Origin: Ensifer sp. USDA 6670
GTDB lineage: Bacteria > Pseudomonadota > Alphaproteobacteria > Rhizobiales > Rhizobiaceae
Length of the DNA: 64,000 nucleotides
Direction of reading: 5' to 3'
NCBI GenBank assembly: GCA_000421085.1
Contig: ATWE01000001.1
Coordinates: forward strand, 186,001 to 250,000
In this document: in pieces, positions 47,380-59,553 of the stretch
Layout of the letters: each line of letters opens with the position of its first letter
Position numbering within the stretch: the first letter of the stretch is position 1
Translations under genes and position numbers: made by a program
The notes under the pieces: model-generated
Seen by the model: the letters and a program-made list of their open reading frames with translations, nothing else
Told to the model about the DNA's origin: nothing
The model's database searches: none

Positions 47380-47586
47380 GCCTTCCTTGGGGGCGCGGAC
47401 CGCAAACGACCCGCGCCGCGCCGGCCGACAAGCTTTACCTCCTTGGCTTGAGCGCTTGCCTGTGAATAGCGGGCAAGGTGCGGGCTACCTGTGGCTTCCT
47501 TCGGCCATGCCGCTTATATGGAGTTTGCATGCATGTCGTTGCCCGAAGCCGCCGCACGGCTCGGGCGACATGCATTAGAGGTAACC

Positions 47587-49590
47587 ATGCGCTTTTCACC
47601 GTCCTTTCTCGACGAGATACGCGACCGCGTCCCCATTTCGGACGTGATCGGCAAGCGCGTCACCTGGGACCGGCGCAAGACCAATGTTTCGCGCGGCGAT
47701 TATTGGGCCTGTTGCCCGTTCCACGGCGAGAAATCCCCGAGCTTCCACTGCGAGGATCGCAAGGGCCGCTATCATTGCTTCGGCTGCGGCGTTTCCGGCG
47801 ATCATTTCCGCTTCCTGACCGAGCTCGAGGGCCTGAGTTTTCCCGAAGCCGTGCAGCAGATCGCCGATTTGGCGGGCGTCCCGATGCCGCAGCCGGACCC
47901 GCAGGCCGAGCAGCGCGAGCGGGAACGTACGAGTCTTCTCGACGTCATGGAACTGGCGACGCAGTTTTTTCAGGATCAGCTTCAGACGGCGAACGGGGCC
48001 AAGGCGCGCGCCTATCTGCGCGAGCGCGGGCTGACCGGCCGCACGATCGAGACGTTCCGTCTCGGATTTGCGCCCGACAGCCGCAATGCGCTGAAGGAGT
48101 TTCTCGCCGGCAAGGGGATCGGCAAGGAGCAGATCGAGGCCTGTGGCCTCGTCGTGCACGGCGACGGCATTCCGGTCTCCTACGACCGCTTCCGCGACAG
48201 GATCATGTTCCCGATCCCGTCCGCGCGAGAAAAGGTGATCGCCTTCGGCGGGCGCGCCATGTCGCCGGACGCTCCGGCCAAATACCTGAACTCCAACGAG
48301 ACCGAGCTCTTTCACAAGGGCAATGTGCTCTTCAATTTCGCCCGCGCCCGGCGGGCCTCTCAGGGGGCCGATGGGGCAGGCACGATCATTGCCGTCGAAG
48401 GCTATATGGACGTGATCGCGCTTCATCAGGCGGGGATAGAAAATGCCGTTGCGCCGCTCGGCACGGCGCTCACCGAAAATCAGCTCGAACTCTTATGGAA
48501 GATGACGACCCAACCGGTGCTCTGCTTCGACGGCGACGGCGCCGGCGTCCGCGCCGCCCATCGGGCGGTCGATCTCGCGCTGCCACATTTGAAGCCGGGT
48601 CGGTCCGTGCGCTTTGCCCTGTTGCCGGAGGGCAAGGACCCGGACGATGTGGTGCGTCATGACGGACGCGAGCCCTTCGACAAGGTGCTCGCCAATGCCC
48701 GCTCGCTAGCCGACATGGTCTGGCAGCGCGAGGTGCAGGGCGGCGATTTCGACACGCCGGAAAAGCGCGCCGAACTCGAAGCGCGGCTGCGGCAGGTGAC
48801 CTCGGTCATCGCCGACGAGAGCGTGCGCCGCCACTATGGGCAGGACATGCGCGACCGCCTGAATGCGTTTCTCCAGGGGAGCGCGCCGTTCAGAGGCGAA
48901 AGGCGGCCGTTCGAGCGGGGCGGGAGGCAGGCGGGCAGGCAGGGTGGCAGGGGCTGGTCGCCGGCTCCCAACCCGGTCATGGGCGCGGCCGTGGAGGCTG
49001 GGACTGCCGGCAGTTCCAAACTCAATCAGATGCTGAAGGCCGGCGGCTCGCTTCGCCCGCCGGTACTTCGCGAGAGCGTGCTTGCATTGACGATCGTCAA
49101 TCATCCGCAATTGCTGTTCGACGAGTATGACGAGATTGCCACGATCGAGTTCGACCACCGTGATCTGCAGCGCTGCTGGGCTGCGGTTCTGAACGCTGCG
49201 GCGGCGAACGGATTGCGGCTGACGCGGGAAACTCTCATGGAGCAGCTCGATGCGGAGGGTTTCTCGGCGCTGATCGGCGCTCTGGACCAGCAGGTGCGCT
49301 ATGCGCGGCTCTGGACCGCGACGGCGGCGGCGGCGCCGGAGGATGCACGCGAAGGTTATCTCCAGGCCCTGACGCTTCATCGGCGGACGAAGGCGCTGCT
49401 CTGGCAGAAGCGGGAACTCGAGCGCGAGATCGCGGAAGCCACGGCCTCCGAAGATGTGGAGCAGGGTCAGCGGCTCGTGCGCGCCATGGAGGAGGTGCAG
49501 CTCGAGCTTCACCGGATGGACAAGCTCGAAGCGATCATCGAAGGCTTCGGCGTGCTTTCCGGCCGCGTCAAGGGGCCGGCGGCGCGGTAG
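47587..49590 (+). CDS. dnaG: DNA primase
   Basis: This 667-aa primase has the N-terminal CHC2 zinc finger (CPFHGEKSPSFHC near 40, then YHCFGCG), the RNA-polymerase-like domain with the TOPRIM motif IAVEGYMDVIALHQ near 267, and a C-terminal helicase-binding region. A basic, Gly/Arg/Pro-rich linker (about 435-475) makes it longer than the E. coli protein (581 aa). It makes RNA primers at replication forks. ATG 47587 (MRFSPSF) is preferred over upstream GTG starts. recQ follows after 99 bp. Confidence 0.96.
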   Translation: MRFSPSFLDEIRDRVPISDVIGKRVTWDRRKTNVSRGDYWACCPFHGEKSPSFHCEDRKGRYHCFGCGVSGDHFRFLTELEGLSFPEAVQQIADLAGVPMPQPDPQAEQRERERTSLLDVMELATQFFQDQLQTANGAKARAYLRERGLTGRTIETFRLGFAPDSRNALKEFLAGKGIGKEQIEACGLVVHGDGIPVSYDRFRDRIMFPIPSAREKVIAFGGRAMSPDAPAKYLNSNETELFHKGNVLFNFARARRASQGADGAGTIIAVEGYMDVIALHQAGIENAVAPLGTALTENQLELLWKMTTQPVLCFDGDGAGVRAAHRAVDLALPHLKPGRSVRFALLPEGKDPDDVVRHDGREPFDKVLANARSLADMVWQREVQGGDFDTPEKRAELEARLRQVTSVIADESVRRHYGQDMRDRLNAFLQGSAPFRGERRPFERGGRQAGRQGGRGWSPAPNPVMGAAVEAGTAGSSKLNQMLKAGGSLRPPVLRESVLALTIVNHPQLLFDEYDEIATIEFDHRDLQRCWAAVLNAAAANGLRLTRETLMEQLDAEGFSALIGALDQQVRYARLWTATAAAAPEDAREGYLQALTLHRRTKALLWQKRELEREIAEATASEDVEQGQRLVRAMEEVQLELHRMDKLEAIIEGFGVLSGRVKGPAAR

Positions 49591-49689
49591 CCGATACTCT
49601 CACGACGGGCAGGCTGGGCAGCGGCCCGAGCGGGTTTGCCTTCGCCCTGCCGCGACTCCATACTGCCTGCTCCCGACGAAAGCGATTCC

Positions 49690-51546
49690 ATGCCCGACAG
49701 TCACAACACCGCCCGCCTGTTCGAAACGGAAGGCGTCAGCAATCCCCTCGATCTCCTGAAGCGTGTCTACGGTTACTCCACCTTCCGCGGCCAGCAGCAG
49801 GCGGTCGTCGACCATGTGGTTGCCGGTGGCGATGCCGTCGTGCTCTTTCCGACGGGGGCGGGAAAATCGCTCTGCTTCCAGATCCCGGCGCTCTGCCGCC
49901 GGGGTGTCGGCATCGTCGTTTCGCCGCTGATCGCCCTGATGCGCGATCAGGTCGAAGCGCTGAAGCAGCTCGGCATCCGGGCCGCGGCACTCAATTCTTC
50001 ATTGACGCGGGACGAGGCGATTGCGGTCCGTCGTGCACTTTCGAGGGACGAACTCGATCTCCTCTACGTGACGCCGGAGCGCGCCGTCACCGATGGCTTC
50101 GCCGAAATGATCGCCGATGCCGATATCGCCCTTTTCGCGATCGACGAGGCCCATTGCGTATCGCAATGGGGACATGACTTCCGCCCGGAATATCGCGGCC
50201 TCGGCTGCCTCGCCGAGCGCTTTCCCGGTGTGCCGCGCATCGCGCTTACCGCCACCGCGGATCCCCACACGCGCGACGATATGATCGAGCGGCTGGCACT
50301 CGGCGGGGCGCGCGTTTTCACCTCCAGCTTCGACCGTCCGAATATCGCCTATGAGATCGTGGAACGCGATCAGCCTCGCCAGCAATTGCTGCGCTTCCTA
50401 TCGCGCTTCAAGGATGCAAGCGGCATCGTCTATTGCCTGTCGCGCGCGAAGGTCGAGGATACGGCGGAATGGCTCGATGCGCAGGGCATCCGTGCACTTC
50501 CCTATCATGCCGGCATGGACCGGGCGTTGCGCGACGCGCACCAGGATGCTTTCCTCAAGGAGGAGAAGCTGTGTCTCGTCGCAACCGTCGCCTTCGGCAT
50601 GGGGATCGACAAGCCGGATGTTCGCTACGTCGCCCATCTCGATCTCCCGGGTTCGGTCGAGGCCTACTACCAGGAGACGGGGAGGGCGGGTCGCGATGGT
50701 CTGCCTTCTGAAGTGTGGATGGCCTATGGCATGGCCGACGTCATCCAGCGCCGGCGGATGATCGACGAGGGCGGAGCGCCCGAGGAAATCAAACGCATCG
50801 AGCGGGCGAAACTCAATTCGCTGCTTGCCATTTGCGAGACGGCAGGCTGCCGGCGCCAAGCCATCCTCGCGCATTTCGGCGAGACTCATCCTGGCGGCTG
50901 CGGTCATTGCGACACCTGCCTGAAGCCGGTCGAGACCTGGGACGGCACGGAAGCGGCGATCAAGGCGCTTGCCGCCGTCTACCGGACCGGAGAGCGCTTC
51001 GGAACCGGCCATCTGATCGATGTGCTTACGGGCAGCGTGAACGAGAAGACGGAGCGCTTCGGCCATGTCGACATGCCGGTCTTCGGGGCCGGCAAGGACC
51101 TGCCGGCGCGCACCTGGCAATCGATCTTCCGGCAACTGCTCGCCGCAGGGCTGATCTCCGTGGATCATGGCGCCTTCGGAGCGTTGAAGCTCGAGCCTGA
51201 GGCCCGCAGCGTCTTTCGCCGCGAACGGCAGGTGCTCTTCCGCAAGGACCGTCCGAGTTCCGGCAGGGCCAAAACCGCACGCGGGTCGAAGCCGACCAGC
51301 GATCGATCGGACCTCGCTGGATCCGATCTCGAACTGTTCGAGCGGCTCCGGTCCGAGCGCCTGTCTCTCGCCCGCGAGATGGATGTGCCGCCTTATGTCG
51401 TCTTTCCGGATACGACCCTGATTGCGCTTGCCAAGCGGCGTCCGCGCGATTTCGACGAGCTGCTTGACGTTCCCGGCATCGGCGAGAGCAAGCGGGAGAG
51501 ATATGGCGAAGCCTTTCTCGCTGTGATCGAGGCGTTCGAGGGCTAA
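49690..51546 (+). CDS. recQ: ATP-dependent DNA helicase RecQ
   Basis: This 618-aa helicase has Walker [15 protein letters not shown] near 53-66, the DEAH box [19 protein letters not shown] near 150, motif [16 protein letters not shown] near 330, a zinc-binding RQC region (CGHCDTC near 415) and a C-terminal HRDC domain. It unwinds recombination and replication intermediates in the 3'-5' direction. ATG 49690 is preferred. It lies between dnaG and kbl on the same strand. Confidence 0.95.
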   Translation: MPDSHNTARLFETEGVSNPLDLLKRVYGYSTFRGQQQAVVDHVVAGGDAVVLFPTGAGKSLCFQIPALCRRGVGIVVSPLIALMRDQVEALKQLGIRAAALNSSLTRDEAIAVRRALSRDELDLLYVTPERAVTDGFAEMIADADIALFAIDEAHCVSQWGHDFRPEYRGLGCLAERFPGVPRIALTATADPHTRDDMIERLALGGARVFTSSFDRPNIAYEIVERDQPRQQLLRFLSRFKDASGIVYCLSRAKVEDTAEWLDAQGIRALPYHAGMDRALRDAHQDAFLKEEKLCLVATVAFGMGIDKPDVRYVAHLDLPGSVEAYYQETGRAGRDGLPSEVWMAYGMADVIQRRRMIDEGGAPEEIKRIERAKLNSLLAICETAGCRRQAILAHFGETHPGGCGHCDTCLKPVETWDGTEAAIKALAAVYRTGERFGTGHLIDVLTGSVNEKTERFGHVDMPVFGAGKDLPARTWQSIFRQLLAAGLISVDHGAFGALKLEPEARSVFRRERQVLFRKDRPSSGRAKTARGSKPTSDRSDLAGSDLELFERLRSERLSLAREMDVPPYVVFPDTTLIALAKRRPRDFDELLDVPGIGESKRERYGEAFLAVIEAFEG

Positions 51547-51569
51547 TGTCGAATGATCATCCGCGCCCC

Positions 51570-51611
51570 CATCCCGCTGTCGCGACCTTCTCCCCGCAAG
51601 CGGGGCGAAGG
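51570..51611. repeat. Intergenic hairpin repeat, type C
   Basis: CATCCCGCTGTCGCGACC followed by the hairpin CTTCTCCCCG / CGGGGCGAAG matches the start of the repeat at 15113-15225 with very few changes. It lies between recQ and kbl and could work as a transcript end. Confidence 0.65.
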
Positions 51612-51708
51612 AGACTCGCGGCGCGTGGCGTCGAAACAAATTCCATGAGCGGTGCCATCGTGTTAGTCCTCTAGGCGGTGATGTCCTTTGATCGCGAGCA
51701 CGCAGCCC

Positions 51709-52896
51709 ATGACCACGGCTTTCCTCTCCCATCTCCGTTCGGAACTCGAAAACCTCAGGCAGGCCGGGCTCTATAAGTCCGAGCGTGTCATCACCTCCAA
51801 GCAGTCCGGCGAGATCGAAGTCGCTTCCGGCGAGCGTGTCCTGAATTTCTGCGCCAACAACTATCTCGGTCTCGCCGACAGCGAGGAGCTTGCGGAAGCC
51901 GCGAAAAGCGCGCTCGACCGTTACGGCTACGGCATGGCCTCGGTGCGTTTCATCTGCGGCACGCAGGAGGAGCACAAGGAGCTCGAAGCGCGCATATCCT
52001 CCTTCCTCGGCATGGAGGACACGATTCTCTATTCCTCCTGTTTCGACGCGAATGGCGGTTTGTTCGAGACGCTGCTCGGCGAGGACGACGCGATCATCTC
52101 CGATGCGCTGAACCATGCCTCGATCATCGATGGCGTGCGCCTCTCCAAGGCCAGGCGCTTCCGCTATGCCAACAACGATATGGCAGCACTGGAAGAAGAG
52201 CTGAAGAAGGCGGAAGGCAGCCGTTTCAAGATGATCGCCACCGACGGCGTCTTCTCGATGGACGGCATCATCGCCAATCTGCGGGGCGTCTGCGATCTCG
52301 CCGAGAAATACGGCGCGATGGTCATGGTGGACGACAGCCATGCCGTCGGCTTCGTCGGCAAGCATGGGCGCGGCTCCGCGGAACATTGCGGCGTCGAAGG
52401 ACGGGTCGATATCATTACCGGCACGCTCGGCAAGGCGCTAGGTGGCGCTTCGGGCGGGTATACGTCGGCGAAGGCCGATGTCGTCGAGTGGTTGCGCCAG
52501 CGCTCGCGGCCCTATCTCTTTTCCAATACGCTCGCGCCGGTCATCGCGGCCGCCTCTCTCAAGGTTTTCGAGCTGATCGAAAATGGGGACGCTCTGCGCA
52601 GCCGCCTTTACGCAAACGCGGCGCTCTTCCGCAGCGAGATGTCCAGCCTCGGCTTCACGCTTGCCGGCGAGGGCCATCCGATCATTCCCGTCATGCTTGG
52701 AGATGCGGCGCTCGCACAGGAGATGGGGGCGCGCATGCTGAAGAAGGGCGTCTACGTCGTCGGCTTCTCCTTTCCGGTGGTGCCGAAAGGGCGGGCCCGC
52801 ATCCGCACGCAGATGTCCGCCGCGCACAGCGAGGCGGATGTCCGCCGCGCCATCGCGGTTTTCGAGGAGGTGGGCCGCGAACTTGGCGTGATCTGA
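51709..52896 (+). CDS. kbl: Glycine C-acetyltransferase (2-amino-3-ketobutyrate CoA ligase)
   Basis: This 395-aa PLP enzyme of the alpha-oxoamine synthase family has [11 protein letters not shown] near 49-59, [15 protein letters not shown] near 209-223 and the PLP-lysine segment [15 protein letters not shown] near 236-250. It converts 2-amino-3-ketobutyrate plus CoA to glycine plus acetyl-CoA. tdh follows 23 bp later, so the two form the threonine-to-glycine operon. ATG 51709 gives the usual family length; an upstream TTG is unlikely. Confidence 0.95.
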   Translation: MTTAFLSHLRSELENLRQAGLYKSERVITSKQSGEIEVASGERVLNFCANNYLGLADSEELAEAAKSALDRYGYGMASVRFICGTQEEHKELEARISSFLGMEDTILYSSCFDANGGLFETLLGEDDAIISDALNHASIIDGVRLSKARRFRYANNDMAALEEELKKAEGSRFKMIATDGVFSMDGIIANLRGVCDLAEKYGAMVMVDDSHAVGFVGKHGRGSAEHCGVEGRVDIITGTLGKALGGASGGYTSAKADVVEWLRQRSRPYLFSNTLAPVIAAASLKVFELIENGDALRSRLYANAALFRSEMSSLGFTLAGEGHPIIPVMLGDAALAQEMGARMLKKGVYVVGFSFPVVPKGRARIRTQMSAAHSEADVRRAIAVFEEVGRELGVI

Positions 52897-52919
52897 TTGG
52901 CACAGGCGAGGATCGAGCG

Positions 52920-53954
52920 ATGACCAACATGATGAAGGCACTCGTCAAGACGAAGCCGGAGGTGGGGCTCTGGATGGAGCGCGTGCCGGTGCCGGAAGTC
53001 GGGCCGAACGACGTCCTGATCCGCGTCAGGAAATCGGCAATCTGCGGCACCGACGTCCACATCTGGAACTGGGATCAATGGGCCGAGAAGACGATCCCGG
53101 TGCCGATGGTCGTCGGACACGAGTTCATGGGCGAGGTCGTCGAGGTCGGGCCGGCCGTCAGCAAGCATCATGTCGGCGAGCGGGTTTCCGGAGAAGGTCA
53201 CATCGTCTGCGGCAAATGCCGCAATTGCCGCGCGGGCAGGGGGCATCTCTGCCGCAACACGCTCGGCGTCGGCGTCAACCGCCCCGGCTCCTTCGCCGAG
53301 TTCGTCTGCCTTCCTGAGTATAATGTCGTGTCGATCCCCGACGACGTGCCGGACGAGATCGCCGCAATCTTCGATCCCTTCGGCAACGCCGTGCATACGG
53401 CGCTCTCCTTCGATCTGGTCGGCGAGGACGTTCTGGTCACCGGTGCCGGGCCGATCGGTATCATGGGGGCGATGGTGGCCAAGCGTTGCGGTGCCCGCAA
53501 GGTGGTGATTACCGACATCAACCCCGTTCGTCTCGATCTCGCGCGCAGGCTCGGCATCGACCACGTCGTCGACGCGTCGAAGGAAAATCTTGCCGACGTC
53601 ATGCGGGTGATCGGCATGACGGAAGGCTTCGATGTGGGATTGGAAATGTCGGGTGCCGCGCCTGCCTTCCGCGACATGATCGACAAGATGAACAATGGCG
53701 GCAAGATTGCGATCCTCGGCATTGCGCCGGCGGGCTTCGAGATCGACTGGAACAAGGTCATCTTCAAGATGCTCAACCTCAAGGGCATCTATGGCCGCGA
53801 AATGTTCGAGACCTGGTACAAGATGATCGCCTTCGTCCAGGGCGGGCTCGACCTCTCGCCGATAATCACCCACCGGATCGGCATCGACGATTTTCGCGAG
53901 GGCTTCGAGGCGATGCGCTCGGGCAATTCCGGCAAGGTGGTGATGGACTGGTAG
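52920..53954 (+). CDS. tdh: L-threonine 3-dehydrogenase
   Basis: This 344-aa zinc alcohol dehydrogenase has the catalytic zinc site ([11 protein letters not shown] near 41, then GHEFMGEV near 68) and the structural zinc cysteines in [15 protein letters not shown] near 99-113. The NAD-binding motif [13 protein letters not shown] lies near 175. It oxidises threonine to 2-amino-3-ketobutyrate for Kbl, encoded just upstream. GCGAGGA lies before ATG 52920. Length and motifs fit the family well. Confidence 0.96.
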   Translation: MTNMMKALVKTKPEVGLWMERVPVPEVGPNDVLIRVRKSAICGTDVHIWNWDQWAEKTIPVPMVVGHEFMGEVVEVGPAVSKHHVGERVSGEGHIVCGKCRNCRAGRGHLCRNTLGVGVNRPGSFAEFVCLPEYNVVSIPDDVPDEIAAIFDPFGNAVHTALSFDLVGEDVLVTGAGPIGIMGAMVAKRCGARKVVITDINPVRLDLARRLGIDHVVDASKENLADVMRVIGMTEGFDVGLEMSGAAPAFRDMIDKMNNGGKIAILGIAPAGFEIDWNKVIFKMLNLKGIYGREMFETWYKMIAFVQGGLDLSPIITHRIGIDDFREGFEAMRSGNSGKVVMDW

Positions 53955-54392
53955 ACGGAGCCGCAGTCGCGATCGATTGCCGTAGGCATTCTTCCGGAAA
54001 AACCGCGCAACCCTTGTCTTTCTTTGGGGCGCTCCTACATGTTGAGCGAAAGCTGATAAACAGCGCAAAATCCCGTCCACGAGCGTTTTTTGCCGATTTA
54101 CGCGGTTTTTCGCCGGAAACGCTTGACGGGATGAAAAATTCTGGGAATCACCATTTCAAGCAGAAATGGCGACATGGTACGGCGGATAGGAAATCATGCC
54201 AGGGACGTTTCAGTGGCAGGACTGTCGAAGCTTGCCCGTTCACCGCGATCGCTGTCGTGGTTAATCAGGAATTAAATATCATCCCGTTACGTCAGGGGAA
54301 ATAATCGGTGGCGGGTACGCGGCGTGCCCGGACCTCCGAGTGGCATTGATTACCGGGCGCCGGCCGGTTGCGACAAGGAAAGCGACGAATAA
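53955..54392. other. Intergenic region tdh-rpoD
   Basis: This 438-bp region should carry the rpoD promoter(s). A CTTGAC box lies at 54122-54127 but its expected -10 is poor. A 7-bp dyad (CCATTTC / GAAATGG) is at 54151-54169. No terminator with a T-run follows tdh, so readthrough into rpoD is possible. No coding sequence is supported. Confidence 0.5.
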
Positions 54393-56447
<2,055 letters not shown>

Positions 56448-56472
56448 TCCCAGGACCTTTCACGAAATAACG

Positions 56473-56495
56473 AAGCCGGGCCGAGTGCCCGGCTT
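56473..56495 (+). terminator. Intrinsic terminator of rpoD
   Basis: Stem AAGCCGGGC / GCCCGGCTT with a CGAGT loop is followed by TTTCATTTC. It lies 26 bp after the rpoD stop. Confidence 0.85.
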
Positions 56496-56718
56496 TTTCA
56501 TTTCGGCTCTACTACCGGCGCAAAACAAACCGTACGCCGTTTTCTCGAATTGCTTTATACTTTGCGCCTTGCGGCAGACTAGGTCGCTCCTTCCCATCGC
56601 CGGGAATATGGCGTCCCGAGGCCGCACAGGAATGCGCGAATGCGCTCCGGCATTTTTCAGAAACAGGGCATCTTGGGCGCCTTCGGCCGAAGGCGGGATG
56701 CTTTGCGGGAGGTGTGAG

Positions 56719-57009
56719 ATGACGACCTACGTTCTGCTTCTCAATTGGACCGAGCTGGGTATCAGGAACGTGCGCGAGTCGCCGAAGCGGCTCGATGCGG
56801 CAAGGAAGCAGCTCGAGGAAATGGGCGGTTCCTTCAAGGACTTCTACCTGACCATGGGCGAATATGACATGGTTGCGATCTGCGAAGCGCCTGACGATGC
56901 GGTTGCGGCTCGGTTCGCTATCACGCTCGGCATGAACGGCAATGTCCGTACGCGTACGCTGAAGGCCTTCCCGGAGGCCGCCTATCGCGAACTGATCGGT
57001 ACGCTCTGA
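56719..57009 (+). CDS. GYD domain-containing protein
   Basis: This 96-aa protein matches the GYD family: YVLLLNWTELGIRNV near 4-18, MGGSFKDFYLTMGEYDMVAICEAPDD near 35-60. It has a ferredoxin-like fold like that of dimeric alpha/beta-barrel proteins; the function is unknown. GGGAGG lies 8 bp before ATG 56719, fixing the start against a longer open frame. It stands alone after rpoD. Confidence 0.9.
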   Translation: MTTYVLLLNWTELGIRNVRESPKRLDAARKQLEEMGGSFKDFYLTMGEYDMVAICEAPDDAVAARFAITLGMNGNVRTRTLKAFPEAAYRELIGTL

Positions 57010-57098
57010 CAGAGCGCTTCCGGATCGCCCACATCTGCCGGCATTTTTCCGCCGCAGGCGGGGCGAATGGACTTGCGGCGATTCGGTCAGGCAAATCT

Positions 57099-57149
57099 CA
57101 TCGTCCCCGCTTGCGGGGACGATGGTCAGTCCTCGGGTTAAACCCGAGG
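57099..57149. repeat. Double hairpin intergenic repeat
   Basis: Two perfect hairpins stand side by side: CATCGTCCCCG / CGGGGACGATG (57099-57124, loop CTTG) and CCTCGGGTT / AACCCGAGG (57131-57149). They look like a common rhizobial non-coding repeat, and lie between the GYD gene and the lytic-transglycosylase-like gene. No T-run follows. Confidence 0.65.
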
Positions 57150-57210
57150 AAAGGAGCAGCCCACCTTCGCGCACGCGTAAAAACCGATCCTTAAGATTTA
57201 CGTCTTATCA

Positions 57211-57230
57211 ACCTCTCGCAAACGAGAGGT
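57211..57230 (+). promoter_or_regulatory. Hairpin covering the ribosome-binding site of the lytic-transglycosylase gene
   Basis: Stem ACCTCTCG / CGAGAGGT with a CAAA tetraloop ends 6 bp before ATG 57237. The Shine-Dalgarno sequence GAGAGG (57224-57229) lies wholly inside the right arm, so translation should depend on opening the hairpin. Confidence 0.55.
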
Positions 57231-57236
57231 TCCGCG

Positions 57237-57806
57237 ATGCGTTGGGTTTTTGTCGTCGTCCTCCTGTTGCTGGCCGGCTGCGGAACGGTGCCGAGAGAGA
57301 CCCGGAACGCCTGTGCGGTTTTCGAGCAGCGAGATGGTCTTTTCAACAATTGGCGCCGGGCTGCCTACGCGGCAGAGCGCGAATATGGGGTGCCCGTCCC
57401 GGTGCTGATGGCGACGATCTACGCGGAGTCCGGCTTCCGCCATAATGCCAGGCCGCCGCGGACGAAGCTCCTCGGCTTCATCCCGTGGACAAGGGTCTCT
57501 TCGGCCTACGGCTATTCGCAGGCGCTTGACGGCACGTGGGCGCGCTACCAGGCCGAGACGGGCCGATGGACCGCGCGCCGCTCGGATTTCGGCGACGCGA
57601 TCCGCTTTATCGGCTGGTATCACAATCAGAGCCACCAGCGGAACGGCATCGCCCTCAACGACACCTACAGGCTCTATATCGCCTACTATCACGGCCACAG
57701 CGGCTATGCCCGCGGCAACTGGAGCGATACGGCAAAGGCCGGCGCAAAGAGAGCATCCGGCATGGCCGCGAACTACGCGCGCCAGCTGCGCGGCTGCGGC
57801 TCGTGA
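57237..57806 (+). CDS. Lytic-transglycosylase-like lipoprotein
   Basis: This 189-aa protein has a lipoprotein signal (VVLLLLAGCG, lipobox Cys at about 15) and a lysozyme-like SLT domain with the catalytic Glu in MATIYAESGF near 58-67, then AYGYSQALDGTW near 89 and IAYYHGHSGY near 144. It probably cleaves peptidoglycan at the outer membrane face of the periplasm. Its ribosome-binding site is held in a hairpin (57211-57230), so translation may be controlled. Confidence 0.9.
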   Translation: MRWVFVVVLLLLAGCGTVPRETRNACAVFEQRDGLFNNWRRAAYAAEREYGVPVPVLMATIYAESGFRHNARPPRTKLLGFIPWTRVSSAYGYSQALDGTWARYQAETGRWTARRSDFGDAIRFIGWYHNQSHQRNGIALNDTYRLYIAYYHGHSGYARGNWSDTAKAGAKRASGMAANYARQLRGCGS

Positions 57807-57907
57807 CGCGGGCGGAGGGCGGCAGCCATCAAAATGTCGTCCCCCTGTCGGAACCTGCGCTCTTCCATCGTCCTTGTGATGTCTTTCAAAAAGTGGAGGA
57901 GACGAAA

Positions 57908-58261
57908 ATGGCGTATGTGGACGGTTTTCTCGTTGCAGTACCGACGGCCAACATAGAGGCCTACAAGAAGCTGGCGAGCGCGGCAGGCGCGGTGTGGAAG
58001 GAGCATGGCGCGCTCAATTACGTCGAATGCCTCGCAGACGACGTGCCCTATGGCGAACTCACATCATTCCCGCGCGCGGTTCAGGCAAAGGACGACGAGA
58101 CCGTCGTCTTCTCGTGGATCGTCTACCGGTCGCGTCAGGACCGGGACGCAATCGTCGCCAAGGTGATGGCGGATCCGAGACTCCAGGGCGACGAATGGAA
58201 GTCCATCTTCGATGGAAAACGCATGATCTATGGCGGGTTCGAGGCTTTTCTCGAATTATAG
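57908..58261 (+). CDS. DUF1428 domain-containing protein
   Basis: This 117-aa protein matches DUF1428 (YbaA-like): MAYVDGFLVAVPT at the start, WKEHGALNYVECLADDVPYG near 30-49, and FDGKRMIYGGFEAFLEL at the end. It has a dimeric ferredoxin-like fold; the function is unknown. GGAGGAG lies 9 bp before ATG 57908. It stands between the lytic-transglycosylase-like and YjbQ genes on the same strand but with over 100 bp on each side. Confidence 0.92.
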   Translation: MAYVDGFLVAVPTANIEAYKKLASAAGAVWKEHGALNYVECLADDVPYGELTSFPRAVQAKDDETVVFSWIVYRSRQDRDAIVAKVMADPRLQGDEWKSIFDGKRMIYGGFEAFLEL

Positions 58262-58382
58262 GATCGGTTGCGGCCTGCTGTACGATCCCGTGCAGCATGG
58301 AGCGAACCGGACGCCAGGCAGGCGCCGTAAGTCCCTGGACACGCGGGGCCACAGCAGCGCCCGCAAGCAGGTGGAGGGGAGA

Positions 58383-58805
58383 ATGGCGCAGACCGTCATC
58401 GCCATGTCTACGAACGGGCAGGGGCTCTACGAGTTCACGGCCGAGGCTGCCGACTTCGTGCGTGCGTCCGGCGTGGACGAAGGATTGCTGACGGTTTTCG
58501 TGCGCCACACTTCCGCTTCGCTGATCATCCAGGAAAACGCCGATCCGGATGTGAAGCGTGACCTCCATGCCTTCTTCCACCGGCTGGTGCCGCCGTCCTC
58601 CGATCCCTCGATGAGCTGGATCGTCCACACCATGGAGGGGCCGGACGACATGCCGGCCCATATCAAGGCGGCACTCACGCAGGTTTCGCTCGGCATTCCC
58701 GTCATGAAGGGACGCCTGGCGCTTGGAACCTGGCAGGGGCTTTATCTCTTCGAGCACCGTGACCGGCCGCACCGCCGCGAGATCGTCCTGCATCTCGGCG
58801 GCTGA
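58383..58805 (+). CDS. YjbQ family (UPF0047) protein
   Basis: This 140-aa protein has the UPF0047 signature: VFVRHTSASLIIQENADPDVKRD near 39-61, then GPDDMPAHIKAALT and LALGTWQGLYLFEHRD near 114-129. Members show weak thiamine-phosphate synthase activity; their physiological role is not settled. GGAGGGGAG lies right before ATG 58383. Length matches the family exactly. It could be cotranscribed with the SnoaL-like gene 39 bp downstream. Confidence 0.92.
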   Translation: MAQTVIAMSTNGQGLYEFTAEAADFVRASGVDEGLLTVFVRHTSASLIIQENADPDVKRDLHAFFHRLVPPSSDPSMSWIVHTMEGPDDMPAHIKAALTQVSLGIPVMKGRLALGTWQGLYLFEHRDRPHRREIVLHLGG

Positions 58806-58844
58806 CTGCGGTAGAGTGAAGCGGGGGCTAATGCGGAGGAGAGA

Positions 58845-59249
58845 ATGACAGACGCCCAGACGATAGCCAGCCGTTTCATCGAAGCCCTGAACGACCGCGA
58901 CTTCGACACGCTTTCGCGCCTCGTCGGCGAGGACGTCGCGTTCGACTCGCTTACCGGAGAGCGAACCCTCGGCGCCGGCGCGCTCAGGAGCTGGATGATG
59001 AATTATTTCCGCCATTTCGACGAGAGCTTCGGCGACATCGTGTTGATGCGAGACGCCGCCGGAGAGCGGGTGGCGGCGGATATGACCGCGCGCGGCACCT
59101 ATCGCGAGACGATGGCCGGCTTTCCCGAAGCCTCCGGTCAGGCCTATTCCATTGCGAGCGTCTTCGTCTTCGAAATCGAGGACGATCTCATTGCGCGCCT
59201 CAGCCACTATCGCAATATCCGCTTCTTCGAGCGGGAGCTGGCGGGCTGA
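58845..59249 (+). CDS. SnoaL-like / NTF2-fold protein
   Basis: This 134-aa protein matches the nuclear-transport-factor-2/SnoaL fold by its start ASRFIEALNDRDFDTLSRLVGEDVAFD near 8-34 and the end DDLIARLSHYRNIRFFEREL. Such proteins act as isomerases, cyclases or binding proteins; nothing here shows which. AGGAGAG lies before ATG 58845. It follows the YjbQ gene by 39 bp. Function is not assigned. Confidence 0.85.
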   Translation: MTDAQTIASRFIEALNDRDFDTLSRLVGEDVAFDSLTGERTLGAGALRSWMMNYFRHFDESFGDIVLMRDAAGERVAADMTARGTYRETMAGFPEASGQAYSIASVFVFEIEDDLIARLSHYRNIRFFERELAG

Positions 59250-59269
59250 GCCCGACCGTGCCGTGGTTG

Positions 59270-59306
59270 GAGCGTTTCACTGTTTCACGGAAACACTGAA
59301 ATGCTC
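59270..59306. repeat. Imperfect palindrome, rhizobial type
   Basis: GAGCGTTTCACTGTTTC and its near-complement GAAACACTGAAATGCTC flank a 3-base centre; two of 17 positions differ. It lies 20 bp after the SnoaL-like gene and has no T-run. Confidence 0.6.
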
Positions 59307-59472
59307 TGACCGTTTGGCCCGACGCACCTCCGGACGGAACCTTACAAATATTTTCTCGAAGTGCTTTTAACCGGCCAGATCAATAACCTAGCCTGTCGGA
59401 AAGCACAGCGGGGTTGAAACGCTTCGTAGCGCGCCAGGGGCGTGATCAATCTGAATACTGCATGAACGGAGG

Positions 59473-59510
59473 GTTCCGGTGCCGTTCAGTTTGGCTGGCC
59501 TATGTTTGCC
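59473..59510 (+). promoter_or_regulatory. Shared direct-repeat promoter element (copy 2)
   Basis: GTTCCGGTGCC followed by GTTCAGTTTGGCT repeats GTTC with an 11-bp period, and CCTATG follows as a possible -10. It matches 21 of 24 bases of the element at 37122-37158 and ends 43 bp before the start codon of the next gene, a similar distance. Confidence 0.55.
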
Positions 59511-59553
59511 TCAATCGTCAACCAGAACCGCTTCGTCACACCGGAGAAAAGCA

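Larger units (their letters stand above)
59250..59553. other. Intergenic region with palindromic repeat and shared promoter element
   Basis: This 304-bp stretch contains a 37-bp palindrome (59270-59306) and the direct-repeat promoter element (59473-59510) for the downstream small exported protein. No coding sequence is supported: a frame starting at GTG 59479 is in phase with the next gene but overlaps its promoter. Confidence 0.6.

Noticed and set aside
50398..52386. Minus-strand open frame of 662 codons across recQ and kbl
   Set aside because: It spans two real genes on the other strand and the repeat between them.
54122..54150. Possible sigma-70 promoter before rpoD starting at a CTTGAC box
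   Set aside because: No acceptable -10 sequence at 16-18 bp; kept only as a note in the gap entry.
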